A stretch of 64,000 nucleotides of DNA, taken from positions 62,001 through 126,000 of the forward strand of contig NZ_JAACKC010000002.1 in the NCBI RefSeq assembly GCF_009939195.1, read 5' to 3'. Of this stretch, positions 55,936 through 64,000 are shown piece by piece (the first letter of the stretch is position 1; each line of letters begins with the position of its first letter). The stretch is from Acinetobacter kanungonis (GTDB taxonomy: Bacteria; Pseudomonadota; Gammaproteobacteria; Pseudomonadales; Moraxellaceae). The notes beneath the pieces were generated by a model that ran no database searches, was not told where the DNA came from, and saw only the letters and a list, made by a program, of their open reading frames with translations. Both the position numbers and the translations under genes were made by a program.

Positions 55936-57015
55936 ATGGCTGAGTTAAGCACCCCTTTGCGTTTGGGCAATTTAGAATTAAAAAACCGTGTCATCATGGC
56001 ACCTTTAACCCGCAGCCGTGCGACCGTTGACCGTGTACCAACGGCAATGATGGCAGAGTATTACGCACAGCGTGCCAGCAGTGGTTTAATTATTTCTGAA
56101 GCGACAGTGATTTCCGAAGAAGCCAATGGTTATTTAAATACCCCTGGGCTGTTTAATGACGCGCAGGTTGAAGGCTGGAAACAGGTCACTCAAGCGGTAC
56201 ATGCGCAAGATGGCTTAATTGTGGCGCAGTTGTGGCATGTGGGTCGTGTTTCACATCCCGATTTACTCAATGGTGAAACGCCTGTTTCAGCCAGTAATGT
56301 ACAGCAAAAAGGCTATGTCAGCCTATTGCGTCCAAAACGTGAATATGTAGTTCCTCGTCCATTAGCAATCGCAGAAATTCAAAGCATTATTGAACAATAT
56401 AAACAAGCGGCAATTCGTGCCAAAGCAGCAGGATTTGATGGAGTTGAATTGCATGCAGCCAATGGTTATTTGATTGACCAGTTCCTGCAAAGTTCAACCA
56501 ACTTACGTGATGACCAATATGGCGGTAGCGTAGAAAATCGTGCGCGCTTGTTGTTAGAGGTGGTGGATGCGCTGATTGACGTATGGGGCGCAGGTCGTGT
56601 GGGGGTACACTTGGCACCACGTGGCGATGAGCATGACATGGGCGATGAGAATCCACGTGAAACATTCGGTTATGCCCTCGAAGAATTAGGAAAACGTCAA
56701 ATTGCCTTTTTCTTTACCCGCGAATATTTGGCAGATGACAGCATCAGTACCTATATGAAACAGCGTTCGGGTGGTGTGCCATATATTGCCAATATGCGTT
56801 TAAGCCGTGAAGATGCCGTCGATTTATTGGCGACAGGTCAGGCGGATGCGGTATCTTTCGGGAAAGCTTATATTGCCAACCCAGACTTGTACGAACGTTT
56901 AGTCCAAGATGCGCCGTTGAATGAACTCAAACTGGAAACCATGATTGGAACAGATGTGGCCGCTGGCTATATTGATTATCCAAGCTTGGCGGAAATGGAA
57001 ACCGCGGCGGTTTAA
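55936..57015 (+). CDS. Old Yellow Enzyme family alkene reductase (NemA-like)
   Basis: FMN-dependent ene-reductase of the N-ethylmaleimide reductase/xenobiotic reductase group, 359 residues. MAPLTRSRA near residue 22, the HVGRVSHPD stretch near 100 and the FMN/substrate motif HAANGYLIDQFLQSSTN near 170 are all present. NADPH-dependent reduction of activated C=C bonds or nitro esters is the expected chemistry. The ATG at 55936 follows GAGG; a GTG at 55918 is rejected. Adjacent to a Cys-containing ArsR regulator, suggesting induction by electrophiles. Confidence 0.88.
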   Translation: MAELSTPLRLGNLELKNRVIMAPLTRSRATVDRVPTAMMAEYYAQRASSGLIISEATVISEEANGYLNTPGLFNDAQVEGWKQVTQAVHAQDGLIVAQLWHVGRVSHPDLLNGETPVSASNVQQKGYVSLLRPKREYVVPRPLAIAEIQSIIEQYKQAAIRAKAAGFDGVELHAANGYLIDQFLQSSTNLRDDQYGGSVENRARLLLEVVDALIDVWGAGRVGVHLAPRGDEHDMGDENPRETFGYALEELGKRQIAFFFTREYLADDSISTYMKQRSGGVPYIANMRLSREDAVDLLATGQADAVSFGKAYIANPDLYERLVQDAPLNELKLETMIGTDVAAGYIDYPSLAEMETAAV

Positions 57016-57114
57016 ATTGCTTTTCCGCTAAATTCACGACAAGATAACAGCGCGATTTATCCAATGTGGTAAATTGCGCTGTTTTATTTTAAATCGTTTT
57101 GTTGGAGCACGTAT

Positions 57115-58395
57115 TTGGCTACTCCTTTTTGGTATAACGCAGCACTCGCAATCATTAAACCGCTGTATCAATGGCGAATAAAAAAACGTGCGCAAGATGT
57201 CGCAGCTTACCAACAAGAATGTCTGGAACGTTTTGGTCCATTTCAATCCCCTAAAAATTTAAACACCATTTGGTTTCATGCGGTTTCTGTCGGTGAAACC
57301 AATGCAGCACAGCCACTGATTGAGCATTATTTAAAACTCGGGCACTTTGTCTTGGTAACCAATACCACCAAAACAGGGCAGGCACGCGCCAAGTCTTTAT
57401 TTAATAAAGCCCCATATCAAGCCTTGTTTCAAGCGGTGTATTTACCTGCCGATCAAAAGAGGCTGGTGCAGGCGTTTTTCCAAAAATATCAACCGAAGAT
57501 TTTGATTTTAGTCGAAACCGAATTATGGCCGAATCTGCTGGATCAGGCACAGGCATTCAAGGTGCCCACGATTTTGGTCAATGCCCGCCTTTCGGCAAAA
57601 TCGGCACAGGGTTATGCCAAAGTGTCGGGTTTAACCCAAGCCATGCTCAAGGGGTTGAATCAGTTACTGGCACAGGATGCGGGAACTGCAGAGCGCTTTA
57701 TCCAGCTCGGTGCGGCTCCGTCAGTGACGCAGGTGGTGGGCAGTATCAAGTTTGATATTCATGCTCCAGAGCAATTTGTGCAACAGGCCATACAGCTCAA
57801 ACACGACTGGCGGTTGGCAAGTCGGAAAATTATCACCATTGCCAGCACGCATGCGCCTGAAGAGCAAAAATTACTGAGCGCTTTACAGCCGTATTTACAG
57901 CAGCATCCGGAATTGCTGTGTATTGTGGTACCACGTCATCCAGAGCGTTTTGATGAAGTCTATCAAATCGCACAAAATCTGAATTTACAGACCAGCAGGC
58001 GTAGTCAGCAGCAACCTATACAGGCAGACACCCAAGTTTTTTTGGCGGATAGTATGGGCGAATTGTGGTTATGGTATGCCTTAAGTCAGGTTTGTTTTGT
58101 TGGTGGCTCATTGAATGAACCGGGTGGTGGTCATAATATTTTAGAGCCGATTGCGTTAAATGTGCCGACCATCTTGGGTAAAAACTATTTCAATTTCCAA
58201 ACCATTGTCGATGAATTTGTCCAAGCCGATGCCGTTAAAGTGGTCGACACTGCGGAGCAGGCCGCAACCATACTGATGCAGTTACTGGAAAATACTGAAC
58301 AAGCGCAACAGTTGAATCTTGCAGCGCAAAAAATTATGCAACTGAATCAAGGCTCATTACAGAAGCACATTCAAGCCATTGATGGTTATTTATAA
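57115..58395 (+). CDS. waaA: Kdo transferase (lipid IVA)
   Basis: Adds Kdo to lipid IVA in LOS/LPS core synthesis at the inner membrane. GT-B transferase, 426 residues: an N-terminal hydrophobic segment, WFHAVSVGETNAA near residue 58, ILVETELWPNLL near 126, and the C-terminal GGSLNEPGGGHNILEPIA near 324. The TTG start at 57115 has GGAG eight bases upstream; an ATG start is not available in frame nearby. Monocistronic context. Confidence 0.93.
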   Translation: MATPFWYNAALAIIKPLYQWRIKKRAQDVAAYQQECLERFGPFQSPKNLNTIWFHAVSVGETNAAQPLIEHYLKLGHFVLVTNTTKTGQARAKSLFNKAPYQALFQAVYLPADQKRLVQAFFQKYQPKILILVETELWPNLLDQAQAFKVPTILVNARLSAKSAQGYAKVSGLTQAMLKGLNQLLAQDAGTAERFIQLGAAPSVTQVVGSIKFDIHAPEQFVQQAIQLKHDWRLASRKIITIASTHAPEEQKLLSALQPYLQQHPELLCIVVPRHPERFDEVYQIAQNLNLQTSRRSQQQPIQADTQVFLADSMGELWLWYALSQVCFVGGSLNEPGGGHNILEPIALNVPTILGKNYFNFQTIVDEFVQADAVKVVDTAEQAATILMQLLENTEQAQQLNLAAQKIMQLNQGSLQKHIQAIDGYL

Positions 58396-58472
58396 GTCCC
58401 GGAAATTTGAATGCGTTTGTCACAACCGCAAATATTGTCAATTCAGCCGATGCTTTCGCGTAGGTGATTCCT

Positions 58473-58573
58473 ACTTTTCAGAGATGAAAAGTAACAAAAA
58501 TCTTTTGCGGTGCTGAAGGTACGTCCTGTACCTCAGCACTGCGAGCGACATCCCTGTCGCCCATCTGCGATGG
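58473..58573. repeat. Cluster of four adjacent hairpins, possible dispersed intergenic repeat
   Basis: In the waaA-rsmE gap: ACTTTTCA-GAGA-TGAAAAGT (58473-58492); GTGCTGA-AGGTAC / GTACCT-CAGCAC (58510-58539, one bulged base); GCGACA-TCCC-TGTCGC (58545-58560); CCAT-CTGCG-ATGG (58561-58573). No coding sense. The style is that of multi-stem intergenic repeats; copy number cannot be judged from one window. Confidence 0.5.
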
Positions 58574-58618
58574 CATGTGTTGATTGAGCCTTTACTGATT
58601 GGATTTGTTTTCTTTATT

Positions 58619-59326
58619 ATGAATATCGTTCTTTTAGACCCACGCCAAACTGAATCCAATGTGTGGTCCATTACTTCTAGTCGCCAGCTTGAGCATTTGC
58701 AGACTCATGTCAATGTACAGGTGGGAGATCGTTTAAAAGTCGGGATCAGAACGGGAAAACGGTATATAACGGAAGTCTTGGCAGTGAGTGAGCGTGCCAT
58801 CCAGCTACGACCTGTTCAGGAAGAAGTGCTCCCTGCCAAATTACCCGTAACGTTAATTGTGGCAATGCCACGTCCTAAAGTATTGCGTCGTTTAATCATG
58901 GACAGCGTAACCATGGGCGTGGAAAAAATTGTGTTGCTGCATAGTTATCGGGTGGATAAAAGCTATTGGCAAACGCCTTTTTTACAGCAAATTGACCAGT
59001 ACGTGACTTTAGGCTTGGAGCAGGCAGGGGATACCATTGCCCCGAACATTGAAATCTATAAACGCTTTAAACCTTTTGTTGAAGATGTGCTGCCCACGTG
59101 GATTACGCCTGAAAAGCCGGCTTATGTGGCACATCCCTATGCTGAAATAAATATGCCGCATGCCATAAAGCATGGCTGTACCTTGCTGATTGGACCTGAA
59201 GGTGGCTTTATTCCTTATGAGGTTGATCTGCTCGAAAAAAACGGCTGCCAAGCAGTGAGCTTAGGCAACCGTATTTTAAGAACGGAAACGGCAATTTCCT
59301 ATGTCTTAGGACGTCTGTTTGCCTGA
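58619..59326 (+). CDS. rsmE: 16S rRNA m3U1498 methyltransferase RsmE
   Basis: SPOUT methyltransferase acting on 16S rRNA U1498. 235 residues, with a PUA-like N-terminal domain (RQLEHLQTHVNVQVGDRL) and the trefoil-knot SAM site IGPEGGF near 194 plus LGNRILRTETAISY near 214. Slightly shorter than E. coli RsmE. The ATG at 58619 is chosen; an in-frame ATG at 58577 lies inside hairpin-rich sequence and is less likely. Its 3' end overlaps the convergent MscS gene by 21 bases. Confidence 0.88.
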   Translation: MNIVLLDPRQTESNVWSITSSRQLEHLQTHVNVQVGDRLKVGIRTGKRYITEVLAVSERAIQLRPVQEEVLPAKLPVTLIVAMPRPKVLRRLIMDSVTMGVEKIVLLHSYRVDKSYWQTPFLQQIDQYVTLGLEQAGDTIAPNIEIYKRFKPFVEDVLPTWITPEKPAYVAHPYAEINMPHAIKHGCTLLIGPEGGFIPYEVDLLEKNGCQAVSLGNRILRTETAISYVLGRLFA

Positions 59327-60280
59327 GTTTTCAGGCATCATGTAGGGTAAGTTCTGGTCACGATGCACTTTCACTTCCTGTACAGGATAAGGAATGTTGA
59401 TGTCGTGCTCGTTAAAGGCCTGTTTCACCTCGGCCTGAATTTCACTGACTGATGCTGCAATATTGGTTTCAGTGGTATCAATCCACCAACGCACAGTCAG
59501 ATTGACCGAGAAATCCGCTAAGGCAGTAACATTCACGGTGAACCCCGGCTGACTCAGTACATTGCGATTTTTATCTAAAATTGCGTTAATAATGTTTTTG
59601 GCTTTCTGTTCGTCATCATCATAGCCAATGCCGACAATAAATTCACAACGACGACGTTGATAGGCGGTATTGACTGTGACTGGGCTGGTATATACGGTGG
59701 CATTCGGAATTACGATGCGACGACCATCATAAGAACGTAAGAAAGTCGCACGAATTTGAATGTCTTCGACCGTACCTTCCATATTATTCACAATAATGTC
59801 ATCGCCAATGCGGAATGGTTCACCCAGTAAAATCAGGATGCCAGACAGCATATTCTGGAAAATGTCTTTGAAAGCAAAACCAATCGCCACCGAACCAATC
59901 CCTAAGGCACTCATCAGTTGTCCAGGGGTAAAGCCAGGAATGGCAATCACCATCGCGATCAGGAAACCAAAGAAAATAATGACGCTGGTGCCGACACGAT
60001 TCAGGACCAAGACCAGATTTTGACGGGTATAAGAACGGTTTTCTAAAGTCCTACTAATGAAAAACTTAAAGACTTTGGACAGTAACCAGAAAATGACCAG
60101 AACAATCAGTGCGATACAGAAATAAGGCACGCGCTCCCAAAAACTGTCCATGATTTTATCGATGGTGGTATACGCATCATTATACTTTGAGGTATGCGCA
60201 ATGACGGTTGCACCAGCCTCATGTATCATTTGTGAAGTGCCCTGAGCGACGTCACTCAGGTTATTTGTTTGTTCTGCCAC
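59306..60280 (-). CDS. MscS-family mechanosensitive channel
   Basis: Small-conductance mechanosensitive channel subunit, 324 residues, about three membrane helices. The pore helix is visible in ALGIGSVAIGFAFKDIFQNML and the following GEPFRIGDDI begins the beta domain. A distinctive 55-residue N-terminal extension precedes the first helix. GTG start at 60280. Likely releases solutes on hypo-osmotic shock. Confidence 0.9.
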   Translation of the reverse strand: MAEQTNNLSDVAQGTSQMIHEAGATVIAHTSKYNDAYTTIDKIMDSFWERVPYFCIALIVLVIFWLLSKVFKFFISRTLENRSYTRQNLVLVLNRVGTSVIIFFGFLIAMVIAIPGFTPGQLMSALGIGSVAIGFAFKDIFQNMLSGILILLGEPFRIGDDIIVNNMEGTVEDIQIRATFLRSYDGRRIVIPNATVYTSPVTVNTAYQRRRCEFIVGIGYDDDEQKAKNIINAILDKNRNVLSQPGFTVNVTALADFSVNLTVRWWIDTTETNIAASVSEIQAEVKQAFNEHDINIPYPVQEVKVHRDQNLPYMMPENSGKQTS

Positions 60281-60390
60281 AGGAGATCCGAAACGATTTA
60301 AATTTGCCGCTATTTTGCCTGAAAAGCAGCGGAAAGATAACTCAATGCAACCGAAGTTATACAGCTTAAACGTGATGATGAAGAAGCAGC

Positions 60391-60972
60391 TTAGAAATAT
60401 TCAGTGCCTTTTTGAAGCACTTCTTGCGGTGTTTCCAGCTCGCCTGCGCCCATCATATAAGAAATGAGGCTGCCTGAAGCAATAAAACTGAGCACGAATA
60501 AAATAATCATCAACCATGCCAGAATCTTTTCCCACACAGGCGTTGCGCGTGGCGCACCATATTGATTCAAGCCCGTCGTACCTGATGCCAATAAAATATA
60601 GATGGCCATCAAGAAATTGATTAAGGGAATAAACAGTAACAGCAACAACCAACCTGATTTATTCAAATCATGCAGGCGGCGGATCACAATCACGAAACTG
60701 AAATAAAAATACAGCAGGAAAATGACCCAAAAGCCTAGTCCAGCCAAACTTAAAAAGGTTTGCAACAGATTGCTTTCCAGTGAATAGGTACTGAAGTTAA
60801 AGATCCCTAAAAAAAGACTTAACGCCAGTGTGGCAAAAAAGGTGATCAGATTGAGAAAGCCGCTCCATGCAATCAGGCTCAGTCGCCCAAAACGTCCTTG
60901 TGCAGACAAGGGATTATCATTTTGGGGTGCTACATTACGCGAGAAAAATGGGGAGGTTTGCGGAGTGCTCAT
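60391..60972 (-). CDS. DUF805 family membrane protein
   Basis: A 193-residue inner-membrane protein. The DUF805 pattern is visible: GRFGRLSLIAW, then RRLHDLNKSGWLLLLLFIPLINF, and about four helices. The N-terminal 25 residues are Pro/Ser/Asn-rich. The ATG at 60972 is chosen; a longer frame continues upstream to 61074 without a ribosome site. Function of the family is unknown. Confidence 0.8.
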   Translation of the reverse strand: MSTPQTSPFFSRNVAPQNDNPLSAQGRFGRLSLIAWSGFLNLITFFATLALSLFLGIFNFSTYSLESNLLQTFLSLAGLGFWVIFLLYFYFSFVIVIRRLHDLNKSGWLLLLLFIPLINFLMAIYILLASGTTGLNQYGAPRATPVWEKILAWLMIILFVLSFIASGSLISYMMGAGELETPQEVLQKGTEYF

Positions 60973-61263
60973 ACGCTGTTCCAGTGTGGATTCGGTAATG
61001 AAATGTTGCATTTTGCAAAAGCATGCATGCGGCAATTCAGGAAAATTATAAGATGATTTCAAACATGTAGACACTGATTCATCGAAAGTTTTTTAGAGGT
61101 CGGATTTCATCTTGATGATTTAAGTTGTATAAATAATATACGACCAAAGCATGATTGTAGTGTCTAAAACATCGCCGTAATACTGCTTCAATGCAGCAAT
61201 AAAAAATCAATAACGTGGCATGGCATCTCGAGATGAGATGAAGAAGATCAAGGAAGTATGAAT

Positions 61264-63204
61264 ATGAAAGAAGTCTATCCTGTTCCAGAAGAATTTAAAA
61301 AAACTGCACGTACCAATGAAGCTGAATATTTTGAACGTTATCAAGAATCGATAGAGCATCCTGAAGCGTACTGGGCTGATCAGGCGCATAAACTGGAGTG
61401 GATTACGCCATTTACCCAAGTCAAAAATACCAGTTTTGATAAAGAAAATTTTAAAATTGAATGGTTTGCAGATGGTGAATTGAATGTCTGTGCTAACTGT
61501 TTGGACCGTCATTTAAAAGAGCATCCCTATAAGCCTGCGATTATTTGGGAGGGGGATCATCCTTCACGGCACAAAATTATTTCCTATGTGGAATTGCATG
61601 ATGAGGTTTGCCGTTTTGCCAATGTCTTGAAAAAAAATGGAGTCAAAAAAGGCGATCGTGTGGTGCTGTATATGCCTATGGTCTCTGAAGCTGCGATTTC
61701 GATGCTGGCTTGTGCGCGGATTGGTGCTGTGCATTGTGTGGTGTTTGGCGGCTTCTCCCCAGACTCCTTGGCCAGTCGTATTGAAGATAGTCAGGCCAAA
61801 GTGGTGATTACCGCAGACTCAGGGATGCGCGGTGGTAAACCGATTTTACTCAAAGCCAATGTCGATGCAGCTTTAACTTTACCGGGCACGGACTCAGTAC
61901 AAAATGTGATTGTGGTACATCGCACAGGCAACCCGATTGAAATGCAACCGCAGCGAGATTTGTGGTATCACATGGAAATTATGTCGGTGAATGACATATG
62001 CCGGCCTGAACCGATGAAAGCCGAAGATCCTTTATTTATTCTGTATACCTCGGGGTCCACAGGCAAGCCGAAGGGTGTGTTGCATACCACGGGCGGTTAT
62101 TTAACTTATGTGAATAGTACTTTCCGTGAAGTTTTTGATTTAAAACAAGATGATATTTTCTGGTGTACCGCCGATGTGGGCTGGATTACGGGACATTCCT
62201 ATGTGATTTATGGACCACTTTCCAATGGCGCCACCACGGTAATTTTCGAGGGTGTACCGCAATATCCAAGTTGGGCACGGACGGGACATATCGTCGACAA
62301 GCACAATGTCACCATTTTATATACCGCACCAACTGCCATTCGTTCCATGATGCGTGAAGGCGATGCTTTCGTACGCGAAAGTGATCGCAGCAGTTTACGC
62401 TTGTTGGGTTCAGTGGGTGAACCCATTAACCCTGAGGCATGGAACTGGTATTACACCGTGGTTGGAGAAGGTCGCTGCCCGATTGTGGATACGTGGTGGC
62501 AGACGGAAACAGGCGGGATTCTTATTTCTCCTTTACCGGGGGCAACCGATTTAAAACCGGGTTCAGCAACCCGTCCTTTGTTCGGGATACAACCCGCTCT
62601 GGTTGATGCCGAGGGTAAAGAGCTGGAAGGCGAAGCTGAAGGTAATCTGATTATCAAGGATTCTTGGCCGGGGCAGATGCGCACCATTTGGGGAGATCCT
62701 GCCCGCTTTATTGAGGCCTATTTCTCGACTTATCCGGGCAGTTATTTTACAGGGGATGGAGCGCGACGAGACAAAGATGGCTATTACTGGATTACGGGGC
62801 GGGTGGATGATGTGCTAAATGTCGCAGGGCATCGTTTGGGTACGGCTGAAATTGAAAGTGCTTTGGTTGCACATGAAGCCGTAGCGGAAGCTGCCGTGGT
62901 GGGTATGCCGCATGAGATTAAAGGACAGGGCATTTGTACTTTTGTGACCTTACAAGCGGATGTTGCTGAATCTGAAGAACTTAGAGCTGAACTGGTGGCG
63001 TGGGTTCGCAAAGTTTTAGGCCCTGTCGCGACACCCGATGCCCTCTATTGGGCGCCAGCCTTGCCGAAAACCCGTTCGGGTAAAATCATGCGCCGTATTT
63101 TAAGAAAAATTGCGGCAAACGAACTGGATAGTTTGGGGGATACTTCAACTTTGGCCGATCCGCAGGTGGTCGATGTGCTGATTGCGAATGTTTATCCCAA
63201 GTAA
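61264..63204 (+). CDS. acs: Acetyl-CoA synthetase
   Basis: Activates acetate to acetyl-CoA via acetyl-AMP; high-affinity acetate assimilation. 646 residues. Motifs: [11 protein letters not shown] near 263 (phosphate loop), WWQTETGG near 412 and the acetylatable Lys in TRSGKIMRR near 606. The ATG at 61264 is nine bases from AAGGA; the ATG at 61258 is only three bases from it. The C-terminal Lys makes it a target for Pat-type regulation. Confidence 0.95.
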   Translation: MKEVYPVPEEFKKTARTNEAEYFERYQESIEHPEAYWADQAHKLEWITPFTQVKNTSFDKENFKIEWFADGELNVCANCLDRHLKEHPYKPAIIWEGDHPSRHKIISYVELHDEVCRFANVLKKNGVKKGDRVVLYMPMVSEAAISMLACARIGAVHCVVFGGFSPDSLASRIEDSQAKVVITADSGMRGGKPILLKANVDAALTLPGTDSVQNVIVVHRTGNPIEMQPQRDLWYHMEIMSVNDICRPEPMKAEDPLFILYTSGSTGKPKGVLHTTGGYLTYVNSTFREVFDLKQDDIFWCTADVGWITGHSYVIYGPLSNGATTVIFEGVPQYPSWARTGHIVDKHNVTILYTAPTAIRSMMREGDAFVRESDRSSLRLLGSVGEPINPEAWNWYYTVVGEGRCPIVDTWWQTETGGILISPLPGATDLKPGSATRPLFGIQPALVDAEGKELEGEAEGNLIIKDSWPGQMRTIWGDPARFIEAYFSTYPGSYFTGDGARRDKDGYYWITGRVDDVLNVAGHRLGTAEIESALVAHEAVAEAAVVGMPHEIKGQGICTFVTLQADVAESEELRAELVAWVRKVLGPVATPDALYWAPALPKTRSGKIMRRILRKIAANELDSLGDTSTLADPQVVDVLIANVYPK

Positions 63205-63220
63205 TTTGATGTAAAACAAT

Positions 63221-63257
63221 AAAACCCATGCCTTAACTAAAGACATGGGTTTTTTAT
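63221..63257. terminator. Bidirectional terminator after acs
   Basis: AAAACCCATG (63221-63230) pairs with CATGGGTTTT (63244-63253), with T-runs on both sides; it serves acs (+) and the MFS gene (-). Confidence 0.88.
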
Positions 63258-63275
63258 TAAGTAGGGTTCACGAAC

Positions 63276-64000
63276 TTAGTTTTTATGTTTAGAGAACTTA
63301 TAGCCCTGATCACAAAATGCAGTGAGTACAACAAAGATCCCTGCTGCGACCAAAATCATGATCACGCCAGTCGTAGAGTGGGTCGGTGAAGCCGCAACCA
63401 GTGACAGTGCGCCTAAAGGAGCCAAACCGCCCGCGATTGCCGTACCAATTTCACGCCCTGTGCTCACCCCAGTAGAACGGTTTTCTACCGCAAACTGACG
63501 GCTGAGGAAAGAGCCCTGTGGTGCAAACATCATTGGCGCAAGAATCCCTGTGCCAATCGCTAAAGCGATGTAGATTGAAGTGCTCTCACCTGTTTCCAGT
63601 AACTTCATAAATGGATAAGCAAATAGGATCGAAAGGATACCACCCAAAATCAGTACATTTTTACTGTTCCATTTGTCACATAACCAGCCGAAGAACGGTA
63701 CGGTGAAGATGGCAACCAAACTGGCAATGGTTACCGATAATGACGTGACATGTGCGGTTACACCTTGGAACTGCGTTAAATATGCCAAAGAGAAGGTTTT
63801 GAAGATATAACTCAAGGCGTTGTAACCAATCGCAATCAGGAACACCACGCTTAAACCTTTCATATTGGTTTTCAGGATCTGCTTGAACGGGTTTTCCTTG
63901 GATTTTTCGACATGTGCCTCAGCATAATCTGGGGTTTCAGGTAAGCTTTTACGCACCCATAAACCAATAATCACCAGCACAAAACTGAGAATAAACGGAA
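63276..64000 (-). CDS. MFS transporter, MHS (ProP/ShiA-like) type, 5' end cut by window edge
   Basis: Carboxy-terminal 241 residues of a major facilitator protein. The reading frame stays open to the edge. It has about seven helices and, between helices, FFGWLCDKWNSKNVLILGG, which is the cytoplasmic loop motif G-x-x-x-D-x of MHS family metabolite:H+ symporters. Its substrate is not determined. A position beside acs suggests a carboxylate, by inference only. Confidence 0.85.
   Translation of the reverse strand, partial: PFILSFVLVIIGLWVRKSLPETPDYAEAHVEKSKENPFKQILKTNMKGLSVVFLIAIGYNALSYIFKTFSLAYLTQFQGVTAHVTSLSVTIASLVAIFTVPFFGWLCDKWNSKNVLILGGILSILFAYPFMKLLETGESTSIYIALAIGTGILAPMMFAPQGSFLSRQFAVENRSTGVSTGREIGTAIAGGLAPLGALSLVAASPTHSTTGVIMILVAAGIFVVLTAFCDQGYKFSKHKN

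Noticed and set aside
58577-58618. 14-residue extension of rsmE from an upstream ATG
   Set aside because: No ribosome site and the added residues are a hydrophobic run absent from RsmE.

Overview
The window is chromosomal DNA of a gammaproteobacterium, almost certainly an Acinetobacter species. The support is a moderately AT-rich genome, tandem porins of the Acinetobacter Omp33-36 type, the block gshB-murG-murC-ddl-ftsQ-ftsA-ftsZ-lpxC, crc divergent from pyrE, and urtABCDE without adjacent urease genes. I see no prophage, insertion sequence, CRISPR array, tRNA or rRNA. The content is mostly conserved core genome with a few variable islands.

Layout. 1-4.8 kb: end of a probable gshA, dsbB, a lipase-like hydrolase, yqiA and parE. 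5-10.7 kb: the urea ABC transporter operon urtABCDE, with a possible sigma-54/NtrC control region. 10.7-17.3 kb: small accessory genes (PLD-like protein, two hypothetical proteins, a Tsx/OmpK-like porin, an allantoinase-type puuE, a ribosome-hibernation-like factor, an ankyrin-like protein, an outer-membrane beta-barrel). 17.3-23.8 kb: dsbD, a glutathione transferase, a diguanylate cyclase, azoR, an esterase, a DUF2147 protein and an ArsC/YffB-like protein. 23.8-25.8 kb: crc and pyrE, with a gene-free gap downstream of crc. 25.9-28.6 kb: a Fur-box-preceded TonB receptor and a DUF3565 protein. 28.7-39.4 kb: gshB, cell-wall and division genes, lpxC, a DciA-like protein and an M23 peptidase. 39.7-44.4 kb: aceE-aceF. 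44.5-52.2 kb: a small membrane protein, a Mn-riboswitch-type leader with a GDT1-family exporter, a diiron-type metallo-hydrolase, guaB, glmM, pdxH and recJ. 52.2-64 kb: two paralogous porins, prfB with its programmed frameshift, an ArsR/Old-Yellow-Enzyme pair, waaA, rsmE, an MscS channel, a DUF805 protein, acs and a truncated MFS transporter.

The strongest unexplained signal is the gap at 23823-24296. Its minus strand carries a stretch of about 155 nt with nine GGA motifs, three of them in the loops of perfect small hairpins. It ends in a rho-independent terminator and begins after a -10-like element with no good -35. About 80-100 nt upstream lies a perfect 11-bp inverted repeat. This is the architecture of a CsrA/RsmA-sequestering RNA (RsmX/Y/Z or CsrB type). 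It lies next to crc, another post-transcriptional regulator.

The genes fit an aerobic heterotroph. Nitrogen scavenging is represented by urea uptake and a purine/allantoin step, thiol redox by DsbB, DsbD, GshA/GshB, GST and AzoR, and envelope construction by Mur/Fts/LpxC/WaaA/GlmM. Acetate and pyruvate entry to the TCA cycle is provided by Acs and AceEF.
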